The position numbers and the translations under genes are program-made. A stretch of DNA of 14,411 bases. Source: Lachnospiraceae bacterium. GTDB taxonomy: Bacteria > Bacillota > Clostridia > Lachnospirales > Lachnospiraceae. Below the pieces are notes generated by a model. It had not been told where the DNA came from, ran no database searches, and saw nothing but the letters and a program-made list of their open reading frames with translations. The stretch covers positions 1 to 14,411 of the forward strand of contig CAAEAB010000229.1 in the NCBI GenBank assembly GCA_900753685.1, in the 5' to 3' direction. Of the stretch, positions 1-7,037 are shown piece by piece (position 1 is the stretch's first letter; each line of letters starts with the position of its first letter).

Positions 1-533
1 AAGGGGATATTCTCGTTTTGTCGGGGAGCGTTCCAAAAACACTGCCGGAGGATATTTACGAAAGGATCATTTTGCGGCAGCGGGGCAAGAATGTCAGAAT
101 CGTTGTCGATGCGACAAAAAATCTGTTCATGGAAACCCTTGAGTATCATCCGTTTTTAGTGAAACCGAATCATCATGAGCTGGGAGAGCTTTTCGGAGTG
201 ACCATTTCAAGCCGGGAGGAAGCCCTCTGTTATGCGGAGAGATTGCAGAAGCTGGGGGCTGAAAATGTTCTTGTTTCCATGGCCGGCGAGGGCGCCGTTC
301 TTCTGGACGCGTCGGGCCGTAAATATATAAGTCCTGCGCCGGAAGGCCGTCTTGTCAATTCGGTGGGCGCCGGGGATTCGATGGTGGCCGGTTTCCTGGC
401 GGGATATCTGGAAACGGAGGATTACGAGCAGGCGTTTCGGATGGGGGTGTCTGCCGGCAGCGCCAGTGCGTTTTCGGAATTTTTGGCGACAAGGGAAGAG
501 ACTATGGAGGTATTGGCACGGACCTTTAAATGA
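1..533 (+). CDS. fruK: 1-phosphofructokinase, C-terminal part (5' end outside window)
   Basis: This is the C-terminal part of a PfkB/ribokinase-family sugar kinase. The reading frame is already open at base 3, upstream of any credible start, so the gene begins before the window. Readable landmarks are the segment GDILVLSGSVP at the very start, the NHHELGELFG segment in the middle (family substrate and ATP region), and the PfkB signature GAGDSMVAG at 366-392, whose Asp (375-377) is the catalytic base. The enzyme phosphorylates fructose-1-phosphate to fructose-1,6-bisphosphate in the cytoplasm. Assignment as FruK rather than another PfkB kinase rests mainly on context: the fructose PTS permease starts 14 nt after its stop codon, with the RBS AGGAGG at 535-540 in the gap. 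A tagatose-6-phosphate kinase (LacC) is the main alternative, but the neighbouring permease argues against it. Confidence 0.93.
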   Translation, partial: GDILVLSGSVPKTLPEDIYERIILRQRGKNVRIVVDATKNLFMETLEYHPFLVKPNHHELGELFGVTISSREEALCYAERLQKLGAENVLVSMAGEGAVLLDASGRKYISPAPEGRLVNSVGAGDSMVAGFLAGYLETEDYEQAFRMGVSAGSASAFSEFLATREETMEVLARTFK

Positions 534-547
534 CAGGAGGATAAGGC

Positions 548-2506
548 ATGCGAATCGTAGACTTGTTGGGGAGAGACAGCATTTATTTAAATGGAAAAGC
601 TTCGGGGAAAACAGAAGTCATAGATATGATGGTATCCCTGATGGAAAAAGGGGGACACTTATCCGATACGGCGGCCTATAAGCAGGCTGTGCTGAAAAGA
701 GAAGCAGAAGGGACGACAGGGATTGGCGAGGGTATAGCCATTCCCCACGCAAAAACCGGGGCAGTGTCAAGTCCGGGACTGGCGGCGATGACCCTGCCCG
801 ACGGCGTGGATTTTGAATCTCTGGACGGTCATCCGGTTCGTCTCGTATTTATGATCGCCGCGCCGGATACTAGGGAAAATGTCCATTTAGAAGTATTGAG
901 CCGGTTGTCGGTACTTCTTATGGACCAGAGATTCCGGGAGCATTTGCTCCACGCCAAATCTCCGGAGGCTTTTTTGAAGGTCATTGATGTGGCGGAGAAG
1001 GAGAAATTTTCTGAAGAAGAAGGCGGTTGGGAGGAAAATCCGCCAGCTTCGGCGGCGCAGACCGGCTATGATATTTTGGCAGTGACGGCCTGTCCTACAG
1101 GTATCGCCCATACCTATATGGCTCAGGAGGCGCTGGAGCAGCAGGCGGCCCGGATGGGCTATCGGATCAAAGTGGAGACCAATGGTTCCGGAGGCGTTAA
1201 AAATGAGCTGAGACCGGAAGAAATCGAGGCGGCAAAATGTATCATTATTGCGGCGGACAAAAATGTGGAAATGGCCCGGTTTGACGGAAAGCCGGTTATC
1301 CGAACAAAGGTTGCCGACGGCATTCACAAGCCGGCGGAGCTTATTGAAAGAGGAATGCGGGGCGGCGCTCCGATCTATCATGCCCGGAGCCATGACGGCG
1401 CTTCGGATCATGGACGGGACGCTGAGCGCGGAGAACGTGAGAGCGTAGGCCGGGGGATATATAAGCATTTAATGAATGGTGTTTCCCATATGCTGCCCTT
1501 TGTCATTGGCGGCGGTATATTGATCGCAGTGGCCTTTTTGCTGGATGATTATGCGATCGACCCGGCAAATTTTGGAATGAACACGCCGACGGCAGCGTTT
1601 TTTAAGACCATTGGCGGCCAGGCCTTTGGTTTCATGCTTCCGGTATTGGCCGGATATATTGCCATGAGCATTGCAGACAGGCCGGGATTGGCCGTCGGTT
1701 TTGTGGGCGGCGCCGTGGCGAATGCGGGTTATACTTTTGACAATGTGATGCGCTATGGAGATGTCGTACCTATCAGTTCCGGCTTTCTCGGAGCGCTGTT
1801 GGCCGGTTTTCTGGCCGGATATATTGTCCTCGGACTTCAGAAGCTGTGCGCCAACCTGCCCCGAAGCCTGGAGGGGATGAAACCGATGCTCATCTATCCG
1901 GTGGCGGGAATCGGTATTATGGGCTTTGTGATGGTGCTTATTAATCCGATTGTCGGAGCTATTAATACGGGATTGAACCAGGGACTGGCCTCCATGGGCG
2001 GTACGAGTAAGGTCCTTTTGGGAGCGGTTCTCGGCGGAATGATGTCCATCGACATGGGCGGACCTTTCAATAAGGCGGCCTATGTCTTTGGAACGGCTGC
2101 GCTTGCCAATGACGGATTCGACATAATGGCTGCGGTCATGGCCGGAGGTATGGTGCCGCCCATCGCGGTGGCCCTCTGCGCCACATTCTTCAAAAACCGT
2201 TTTACAAAAAAGGAACGCCAGTCGGCCTATGTCAATTACATTATGGGCTTGTCCTTCATTTCAGAGGGAGCGATTCCCTATGCGGCGGCAGATCCGCTGA
2301 GAGTGATTCCTTCTTGTATTGTGGGTTCCGGGGTGTCCGGCGCCCTGTCCATGATGTTTGGCTGCGGTCTGCGGGCACCCCATGGAGGGATTTTTGTCAT
2401 ACCGACAGTGAGCCATCCAATCCAGTATCTCGTTGCCATTGCCGCAGGTGCTATCGCCGGCGGGCTGCTGATGGGGGCTTTAAAGAAACCGGTTCATGAA
2501 AAATAA
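548..2506 (+). CDS. fruA: PTS fructose transporter subunit EIIABC
   Basis: This is a fused fructose permease of 652 aa that imports fructose and phosphorylates it to fructose-1-phosphate. The domain order is EIIA (about residues 1-150, with phospho-accepting His67 in the motif AIPHAKTG), an acidic linker, EIIB (about 174-270, with phospho-accepting Cys182 in TACPTGIAHTY), a charged linker rich in Arg, His and Gly (about 271-300), and the membrane EIIC domain (about 303-652, multiple hydrophobic helices beginning near LMNGVSHMLPF). Each half ends as expected and no frameshift is visible; the length is normal for this fusion. The start codon follows AGGAGG with 7-nt spacing. It lies between fruK and an HPr-like gene, 14 nt from each, so the three are clearly one transcript. 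His-P and Cys-P are the successive phosphate carriers known for this family. Confidence 0.96.
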   Translation: MRIVDLLGRDSIYLNGKASGKTEVIDMMVSLMEKGGHLSDTAAYKQAVLKREAEGTTGIGEGIAIPHAKTGAVSSPGLAAMTLPDGVDFESLDGHPVRLVFMIAAPDTRENVHLEVLSRLSVLLMDQRFREHLLHAKSPEAFLKVIDVAEKEKFSEEEGGWEENPPASAAQTGYDILAVTACPTGIAHTYMAQEALEQQAARMGYRIKVETNGSGGVKNELRPEEIEAAKCIIIAADKNVEMARFDGKPVIRTKVADGIHKPAELIERGMRGGAPIYHARSHDGASDHGRDAERGERESVGRGIYKHLMNGVSHMLPFVIGGGILIAVAFLLDDYAIDPANFGMNTPTAAFFKTIGGQAFGFMLPVLAGYIAMSIADRPGLAVGFVGGAVANAGYTFDNVMRYGDVVPISSGFLGALLAGFLAGYIVLGLQKLCANLPRSLEGMKPMLIYPVAGIGIMGFVMVLINPIVGAINTGLNQGLASMGGTSKVLLGAVLGGMMSIDMGGPFNKAAYVFGTAALANDGFDIMAAVMAGGMVPPIAVALCATFFKNRFTKKERQSAYVNYIMGLSFISEGAIPYAAADPLRVIPSCIVGSGVSGALSMMFGCGLRAPHGGIFVIPTVSHPIQYLVAIAAGAIAGGLLMGALKKPVHEK

Positions 2507-2520
2507 AGGAGAGGAAGCCT

Positions 2521-2778
2521 ATGAAAGAGTTTAAATATGTGATCCAGGATGAACAGGGAATTCACGCCAGACCGGCAGGCATTCTTGTGCAGGCAGCCGG
2601 GGAGTTTCAAAGTAATATCCGTATTTTTAAAGACGGAAAACAGGGGGATTTGAAACGAATCTTTGGAGTTATGGGGCTGTGCATCAAGCACGGTGATGAA
2701 GTCACCGTCACTGTTGAAGGCGGGGATGAGGATACTGCGGCAGAAAAAATAGAAGCATTATTTAAAGAATATTTGTAG
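2521..2778 (+). CDS. HPr-family phosphocarrier with Arg at the Ser46 position
   Basis: This is an 85-aa HPr-fold protein that passes phosphate from Enzyme I to the EIIA domain of the adjacent permease. The active site GIHARPAG is intact, with His15 and Arg17 at the canonical numbers. Counting on, the second conserved region reads LKRIFGVMGL. The residue at position 46, which is Ser in ordinary Firmicute HPr (LKSIMGVMSL) and is phosphorylated by HPr kinase/phosphorylase, is Arg here (codon CGA at 2656-2658). Met48 of the usual motif is Phe and Ser52 is Gly. The gene therefore looks like a dedicated fructose-operon HPr rather than the general ptsH, and by inference could not form P-Ser-HPr, the CcpA co-repressor. 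The RBS is AAGGAGAGG and the start is 14 nt after the fruA stop. A strong terminator follows at once, so this is the last gene of the operon. Confidence 0.92.
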   Translation: MKEFKYVIQDEQGIHARPAGILVQAAGEFQSNIRIFKDGKQGDLKRIFGVMGLCIKHGDEVTVTVEGGDEDTAAEKIEALFKEYL

Positions 2779-2785
2779 TAGGCGG

Positions 2786-2820
2786 AAAAAGGGGCTATTT
2801 TTTTGAACAGTCCCTTTTTT
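2786..2820 (+). terminator. Rho-independent terminator of the fructose operon
   Basis: The arms AAAAAGGGGCT (2786-2796) and AGTCCCTTTTT (2809-2819) pair over 11 positions with one G-U, leaving a 12-nt loop and ending in a run of six T. It starts 7 nt after the stop codon of the HPr gene. Confidence 0.88.
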
Positions 2821-3013
2821 GTACATTTATCACAAAAATTATTGATAATTACTTTATTTGTCTGATAAATCTACAGCAGAAACAGGAGCTCAGTAAACAT
2901 TTTAAACAGGGTAAATACAGACAGGAAATGGGGACAGTAAATGCTGTTCCCATTTGCATTTTTGTGATATTATAATGTAAAGAAAATGTAAAAGAATAGG
3001 AAGTGCATGACGT
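2821..3013 (+). promoter_or_regulatory. Promoter region of the MATE gene with inverted repeat
   Basis: The best promoter is a perfect -10 TATAAT at 2971-2976 with a -35-like TTCCCA at 2947-2952 (18-nt spacer), giving a leader of about 30 nt. The -35 box lies inside the right arm of a 12-bp inverted repeat: AAATGGGGACAG (2926-2937), loop TAAATG, CTGTTCCCATTT (2944-2955), with one G-U type mismatch. Upstream, an 8-bp inverted pair ATTTATCA (2825-2832) and TGATAAAT (2863-2870) lies in AT-rich DNA. The repeat could be an operator, a dispersed repeat or a weak second terminator; the sequence alone cannot separate these. Confidence 0.55.
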
Positions 3014-4360
3014 ATGTCATCTGGACAGGTAGATTTTGGCGGTGAGAATGTCCGCCGGAATGTTTTGGCAGTGGCGGCCCCGATGCTGGTGGCCCAGATT
3101 GTAAATTTGCTTTATAATATTGTGGACCGGATTTATATTGGAAAGATTCCCGGAGAGGGAATGATTGCCCTGGCTGGACTGGGGCTATGCTTTCCGGTAA
3201 TTACGATGGTCACAGCCTTTGCAAATCTGTTTGGTCTGGGCGGGGCGCCGCTGTGTTCCATTGCCCGGGGAAAGAAGGATATGGAAGGTGCGCGGAAGGT
3301 GATGAATAATGCCTTTTTTATGTTGATTATTACCGGACTGTGCATGACAATCCTTGGAATTACTTTTCATAAACCGATACTATATCTTTTTGGAGCCAGT
3401 GATGCGACTTACCCTTATGCCGCCGGGTATATGAACATTTATCTTTTAGGGACGGTCTTTGTTATGATTTCTCTGGGGATGAATCCCTACATTAATAGTC
3501 AGGGCTTTGCTAGGATCGGTATGAAGACGGTCACTCTGGGCGCTGTCTGTAATCTGATCCTGGATCCGATATTTATCTTTGTTTTCCGGCTCGGCGTTCA
3601 GGGAGCGGCGATAGCAACCATTATATCCCAGCTTCTTTCAGCGCTTTGGGTGTTAAGATTTTTAACCGGAAAGAAGGCGGAGCTGACATTAAAGCTTCGG
3701 GACTTCCGGCCGGATTGGGGCTGTATTTTTGAAATCGCTAAATTAGGGACGTCGACCTTTGTCATGTCCTTCACCAACGGACTGGTGCAGGTTGCATGTA
3801 ATGCCATGCTTTCTGTTTACGGCGGCGACCTTTATATCAGCGTTATGACGGTGATTAATTCCATCCGGGAAATTGCTCAGACGCCGGTGATGGCGGTGGC
3901 CGATGGCTCGTCGCCGATTATCAGTTATAATTACGGCGCGGGAGAATATCCTCTGATGAAAAAGGCCATTCGCTTTATAACGCAGATTTGTTTTGCCTAT
4001 TCGTTGATTATATGGGGATTGATTTCAGCCTTTCCTGAACTGTTTATCCGAATTTTTAATCAGGAGGCAGAACTCATCACGGCGGCGGTGCCGTCTCTTC
4101 ATATTTATTTTTTCGGATTTTTTATGATGGCATTTCAGTTTACCGGCCAATGCGTCTTTAAAGCTTTAAATAAGGCGCCCCAGGCGGTTTTCTTTTCTAT
4201 ATTGAGAAAAGCCATTATCGTGGCTCCGTTGACGCTCATTCTGCCGAGGATTGGCGGCTTGGGGGGTGTCGGCGTCTTTATGGCCGAGCCGATTTCCAAT
4301 TTTATCGGCGGTCTGGCCTGCTATATCACCATGCAGACCACACTGCTCCGGAAGTTGTAG
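3014..4360 (+). CDS. MATE-family multidrug/cation efflux transporter
   Basis: This is a 448-aa integral membrane protein with about twelve hydrophobic segments in two halves, the layout of MATE (multidrug and toxic compound extrusion) antiporters. Family-typical stretches are the N-terminal VAAPMLVAQIVNLLYNIVDRIYIG, which gives the NLLYNIVDRIYIG signature seen in MepA/DinF-like members, the GLGGAPLCSIARG segment, and in the second half DGSSPIISYNYGAG. It probably exports cationic drugs or metabolites using a Na+ or H+ gradient; the substrate cannot be read from the sequence. The start ATG at 3014 follows AGGAAG by 10 nt; an out-of-frame ATG at 3007 is closed after a few codons. The gene stands alone with its own promoter and ends 4 nt from the convergent CYTH gene. 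Confidence 0.92.
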   Translation: MSSGQVDFGGENVRRNVLAVAAPMLVAQIVNLLYNIVDRIYIGKIPGEGMIALAGLGLCFPVITMVTAFANLFGLGGAPLCSIARGKKDMEGARKVMNNAFFMLIITGLCMTILGITFHKPILYLFGASDATYPYAAGYMNIYLLGTVFVMISLGMNPYINSQGFARIGMKTVTLGAVCNLILDPIFIFVFRLGVQGAAIATIISQLLSALWVLRFLTGKKAELTLKLRDFRPDWGCIFEIAKLGTSTFVMSFTNGLVQVACNAMLSVYGGDLYISVMTVINSIREIAQTPVMAVADGSSPIISYNYGAGEYPLMKKAIRFITQICFAYSLIIWGLISAFPELFIRIFNQEAELITAAVPSLHIYFFGFFMMAFQFTGQCVFKALNKAPQAVFFSILRKAIIVAPLTLILPRIGGLGGVGVFMAEPISNFIGGLACYITMQTTLLRKL

Positions 4361-4374
4361 ATATTTACTTCTGG
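4348..4374. terminator. Small hairpin spanning two convergent stop codons (weak candidate)
   Basis: CCGGAAGT (4348-4355) pairs with ACTTCTGG (4367-4374), 8 bp with one G-U, around an 11-nt loop that contains the stop codons of the converging MATE and CYTH genes. Neither strand has a T run after the stem, so it would be a weak terminator at best. No other terminator is visible between the two genes. Confidence 0.3.
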
Positions 4375-4808
4375 CTTAACGTACTGTTGTGGTATTCCGT
4401 CGAAAAGGTCACGTCCTTGCCGAAATATTTTGGCGGCTGGAAGTCGTTTGCTTCCTCCATCGTCGGGAATTCCACCTCAGCCAGAATGAGACCTTCAAAC
4501 TTTCCGTGAAACACATCGATTTCTATGGTCAGATGGTCGTCGAGAGGAATTTTATAACGTGTCTTTGTCAGTACATTGCCGTCCGCTTTTTCAAGTAGAT
4601 GGGCGTAGGCTTCCTGGTTCAGCGGCAGATTATATTCCTCCCGGGCCATCAGACCCTTTGATTTGTAAGTCAGATAATAATTTTCATCCTCCCGGCGGAT
4701 ACGAACCACCGGATTTGTATTCAAATAGGCCTGTTCGATTTCGTGACTCGGATAGGCTGTCACATCAAACGGCAATTCGTCAATCAAATACTTTCTTTCA
4801 ATTTCCAT
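4365..4808 (-). CDS. CYTH-domain (triphosphate tunnel) phosphohydrolase
   Basis: This small CYTH protein is 147 aa from the chosen start. CYTH/triphosphate tunnel metalloenzymes are beta-barrels that bind triphosphate and divalent metal; bacterial members include inorganic triphosphatases, thiamine triphosphatases and adenylate cyclases. The N-terminal ExExK signature is present as MEIERKYL (Glu2, Glu4, Lys6). The later alternating charged strands VVRIRRED, YYLTYKSKG, LTIEIDVFHG and LILAEVEFP carry the Arg, Lys and Glu residues that line the tunnel. The start at 4808 is preferred over an in-frame ATG at 4826: it puts the ExExK motif at the terminus as in the family, and has AAGGA 8 nt upstream, whereas 4826 has no visible ribosome binding site. 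The length fits the single-domain type without a C-terminal CHAD domain. The exact substrate is unknown. The gene runs toward the MATE gene. Confidence 0.88.
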   Translation of the reverse strand: MEIERKYLIDELPFDVTAYPSHEIEQAYLNTNPVVRIRREDENYYLTYKSKGLMAREEYNLPLNQEAYAHLLEKADGNVLTKTRYKIPLDDHLTIEIDVFHGKFEGLILAEVEFPTMEEANDFQPPKYFGKDVTFSTEYHNSTLSQK

Positions 4809-5136
4809 ACATTTTTTCCTTTCCATATTTCATTTTGATTGTGGCAATTTTAATGATAAAAAGGCTTTTACGTTCGGCGTGGAGTTCCGTCGTTCCAACG
4901 AAAACACGTCGATTTGGCCGGTTTCTTGTAGAATCGCTGAACCCATTGCCAAAACCGAAAAATTCTTTCGTATCATTTAGGTTTCTAAAAAAACAATAAG
5001 GGGTTTTTGTAAAATAGCCAAAGGTGTTTAAAATATTTTGCGTTTCATAGTTCCCCATAAATTTCATTGAAGCAAAAGCGTGTGTTAAATACTGTGAAGG
5101 TTTGGAAATGTCAGCAGAAAGAAGGCTCAATTGCAT
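4798..5136 (-). CDS. Unrecognised ORF, 112 aa, upstream of and overlapping the CYTH gene
   Basis: I do not recognise this ORF and it may not be a gene. It would encode 112 aa, Phe- and Asn-rich in the middle (the segments YCFFRNLNDTKEFF and GFGNGFSDSTRNRPNRR) with a basic C-terminus. No signal peptide, membrane helix or catalytic motif is visible. The start ATG lies in the 22-nt loop of a 12-bp inverted repeat, only weak purine-rich sequence precedes it, and an in-frame stop lies 10 codons upstream. Its 3' end overlaps the CYTH start by 11 nt, which would allow translational coupling if real. The region is visibly more AT-rich than its neighbours. It may instead be the remnant of a dispersed element or a non-coding RNA region. 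Confidence 0.3.
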   Translation of the reverse strand: MQLSLLSADISKPSQYLTHAFASMKFMGNYETQNILNTFGYFTKTPYCFFRNLNDTKEFFGFGNGFSDSTRNRPNRRVFVGTTELHAERKSLFIIKIATIKMKYGKEKMYGN

Positions 5137-5155
5137 TGCGTCTCTTTCTGCCGAC
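5110..5155. repeat. 12-bp inverted repeat around the unrecognised ORF start
   Basis: GTCAGCAGAAAG (5110-5121) and CTTTCTGCCGAC (5144-5155) are inverted copies with one G-U-compatible difference, separated by 22 nt. Neither strand has a T run directly after it, so it is not a standard terminator. It borders the AT-rich island and may be the structured end of an element or an mRNA leader structure. Confidence 0.6.
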
Positions 5156-5306
5156 CAATATCAAATATTCACAGTGTGTAAATATCCTCTGCTTCAAGTA
5201 TATCCAAACCAACTAGAAATTTCCATTATAAAATTTTGAAGTCGGCAAATACTAGTATCAGAATAAGTAAGAGATACTTATTCAAAATCATTTGGAGGTG
5301 AAGACT
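5156..5306 (+). promoter_or_regulatory. Leader and putative promoter of the spore protein gene
   Basis: A heptamer CATTATA at 5224-5230 fits the sigma-G type -10 consensus (CATNHTA), but the only -35-like GTATA (5198-5202) is 21 nt upstream, too far for a normal sigma-G promoter, so the call is tentative. A perfect 9-bp inverted repeat GAATAAGTA / TACTTATTC (5261-5269 and 5275-5283, loop AGAGA) lies 10 nt before the strong RBS GGAGGTG (5294-5300). Confidence 0.4.
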
Positions 5307-5531
5307 ATGTCTAATTCAACAGGAACAGGTTCTAACGGAAGCCGTATGGAAGTGCCGCAGGCAAAGGATGCTATGGATAAATTCAAAATGGAAGTAGCAG
5401 GCGAACTCGGTGTAAATCTGAAGAGCGGTTACAACGGTGATTTGACATCTGCTGAGGCAGGTTCTATCGGCGGTGAAATGGTTCGTCAGATGATTCGCAG
5501 ACAGGAAGAACAGATGTCCGGTCAGAAATAA
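5307..5531 (+). CDS. Alpha/beta-type small acid-soluble spore protein (SASP)
   Basis: This is a 74-aa DNA-binding protein that coats and protects the chromosome in the dormant spore and is an amino-acid store on germination. The two conserved family regions are present: KMEVAGELGV (residues 27-36), which contains the germination protease (GPR) cleavage site around Glu29, and GSIGGEMVRQMI (52-63), corresponding to the GGEIxKRLV-type helix. The start is ATG 5307, placed 6 nt after GGAGGTG; the frame can be read back to a TTG at 5292, but that overlaps the RBS and is rejected. The gene is monocistronic, with a terminator after it. Its presence is the clearest evidence that the organism makes endospores. 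Which numbered ssp gene it matches cannot be decided from sequence alone. Confidence 0.94.
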   Translation: MSNSTGTGSNGSRMEVPQAKDAMDKFKMEVAGELGVNLKSGYNGDLTSAEAGSIGGEMVRQMIRRQEEQMSGQK

Positions 5532-5563
5532 TCTGCGGCGGACATCCGGGGTTAGGTAAAGAG

Positions 5564-5614
5564 ACAGTCTCTGAAAGGCAGGCGTAAAAATGTCGGCTTT
5601 CAGAGGCTGTTTTC
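5564..5614 (+). terminator. Rho-independent terminator after the SASP gene
   Basis: ACAGTCTCTGAAAG (5564-5577) pairs with CTTTCAGAGGCTGT (5597-5610) over 14 positions with one G-U, followed by TTTTCTCGTT. It isolates the spore gene from the tig operon. Confidence 0.82.
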
Positions 5615-5640
5615 TCGTTAAATTTTTTCAAATTCGCCTA

Positions 5641-5669
5641 TTTACATATGACTTTTCGTATTATATACT
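5641..5669 (+). promoter_or_regulatory. Sigma-A-type promoter of the tig operon
   Basis: The -35 TTTACA (5641-5646) and -10 TATACT (5664-5669) are separated by exactly 17 nt, each five of six matches to consensus. Transcription would start near 5676, giving a leader of about 58 nt before tig. I see no CIRCE repeat and no tandem CtsR heptads (GGTCAAA type) here, so heat-shock control by those repressors is not supported. Confidence 0.75.
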
Positions 5670-5733
5670 ATAGATTAGAGTGCGCAAAAATGCTCTCATG
5701 CATTTTAGCCGAATAAGGAGGAATAAGAATATA

Positions 5734-7008
5734 ATGAGTGTACAGGTAGAAAAATTAGAAAACAATATGGCAAAACTGACGATTGAAGTAGCTGCTGAGG
5801 AATTTGTTGCTGCAACGACGAAGGCTTATCATAAAAATAAAAATCAGATTTCCGTACAGGGCTTCAGAAAAGGTAAAGCGCCACAGGCAATTATTGAAAA
5901 GCTTTACGGCGCAAGCATTTTCTATGAGGATGCGGCAAATGATCTGATTCCTGGCGCTTATGAAGCGGCAGCAAAGGAGTCCGGTCTGGATATCACATCT
6001 TATCCAAACATTGATGTTGTGCAGGTGGAAAAAGGAAAACCATTCATTTTCACAGCAGAGGTTGCATTGAGACCGGAGGTTGAGCTGGGAGAGTATAAGG
6101 GCGTTGAGATTGAAAAGGTCAGCGCAGAAGTAACGGAAGAAGATGTGGCGGCTGAAATCAAAAAGGTTCAGGAGCAGAACTCCAGAGAAGTTACTGTAGA
6201 CCGTCCGGCAAAAAATGGCGATACAGTGATGATCGACTATGAAGGTTCCGTAAACGGCGAGTTATTCGACGGCGGTTCCGCAGAAGGCTATGGCCTTGTT
6301 CTCGGTTCCAATTCCTTCATTCCTGGATTTGAGGATCAGTTGGTTGGCGCTTCCGCAGGTTCCGATGTGGATGTTCACGTAACATTCCCGGAGGCATATC
6401 ATGCCGAAGACCTGGCTGGAAAAGAAGCTTTATTCAAAGTTAAAGTACACGAAGTTAAGGCTAAAGAATATCCGATCGTAGACGATGAGTTCGCTCAGGA
6501 TGTTTCTGATTTTGATACACTGGATGAGTACAAAGAAGATTTGAAGAAGAGTCTGGCAGAGAAAAAAGCTCAGGAAGCCAAAGCAGAAAAACAGCAGAAG
6601 GTGATGGATGTTGTTGTGGGCAATGCAAAAATGGATATTCCGGAAGCTATGGTTCGCAAGAGCACAGACGATATGATGAATCAGTACGCTCAGGAGCTGG
6701 GCGCTCAGGGCTTAAGCATGGATGTTTATTTCAAATATACAGGCATGACACCGCAGCAGCTTGCTGAACAGTTAAAACCGCAGGCCTTGGCAAATATTAA
6801 GAACCGTCTTGTTCTTGACGCCATCGTTGCCGCTGAAAATATTGAAATTACAGATGAAGAAATTGAGGCTGAAATCCAGAGACTGGCTGAATCCTGGAGC
6901 ATGGAAGCAGATAAAGTCAGAGAATACATGGATGTGGACTTGATGAGAAATGATATGTCCGCACAGAAAGCGCTCGAGATGATCACGGACGCAGCAGTAG
7001 AAAAATAA
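5734..7008 (+). CDS. tig: Trigger factor, ribosome-associated chaperone and prolyl isomerase
   Basis: This protein binds next to the ribosomal exit tunnel and assists folding of nascent chains. The start ATG 5734 gives 424 aa beginning [15 protein letters not shown], the usual family N-terminus, and follows AAGGAGG (5715-5721). The frame extends back to an ATG at 5680, but that puts about 18 unrelated residues before the domain and ignores the RBS. Domains in order: ribosome-binding domain with the signature GFRKGK (residues 43-48) in its L23-contact loop; FKBP-type PPIase domain (about 162-245, [11 protein letters not shown] to VKVHEVK); and the helical C-terminal cradle. Length is normal. 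It is the first gene of an operon with clpP 29 nt downstream, the standard arrangement linking folding to proteolysis. Confidence 0.96.
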   Translation: MSVQVEKLENNMAKLTIEVAAEEFVAATTKAYHKNKNQISVQGFRKGKAPQAIIEKLYGASIFYEDAANDLIPGAYEAAAKESGLDITSYPNIDVVQVEKGKPFIFTAEVALRPEVELGEYKGVEIEKVSAEVTEEDVAAEIKKVQEQNSREVTVDRPAKNGDTVMIDYEGSVNGELFDGGSAEGYGLVLGSNSFIPGFEDQLVGASAGSDVDVHVTFPEAYHAEDLAGKEALFKVKVHEVKAKEYPIVDDEFAQDVSDFDTLDEYKEDLKKSLAEKKAQEAKAEKQQKVMDVVVGNAKMDIPEAMVRKSTDDMMNQYAQELGAQGLSMDVYFKYTGMTPQQLAEQLKPQALANIKNRLVLDAIVAAENIEITDEEIEAEIQRLAESWSMEADKVREYMDVDLMRNDMSAQKALEMITDAAVEK

Positions 7009-7037
7009 TCAGCCCGACTTTTATAGGAGGAATGAAA

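Noticed and set aside
271..320. Possible start of fruK inside the window
   Set aside because: The reading frame is open to base 3 with kinase-like sequence (GDILVLSGSVP), so internal ATG/TTG codons are not the gene start; the gene is cut by the window edge.
887..1468. Open frame of 193 aa on the minus strand inside fruA
   Set aside because: It lies fully within the EIIA/EIIB coding part, has no RBS, and its product is Arg/His/Leu-rich without any motif, typical of an antisense shadow of a GC-rich gene.
1358..1470. Apparent damage or frameshift in fruA at the charged Arg/His/Gly stretch before EIIC
   Set aside because: The frame stays open, EIIB and EIIC are both complete on either side, and such variable linkers are normal between these fused domains.
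4559..4999. Plus-strand frame of 146 aa across the CYTH gene start
   Set aside because: It is antisense to the well-supported CYTH gene; the product is Pro/Arg/Phe-rich and shows no family features.
5615..5733. CtsR or CIRCE heat-shock operator upstream of tig
   Set aside because: I looked for tandem GGTCAAA heptads and the TTAGCACTC/GAGTGCTAA dyad; neither is present, only a sigma-A-type promoter.
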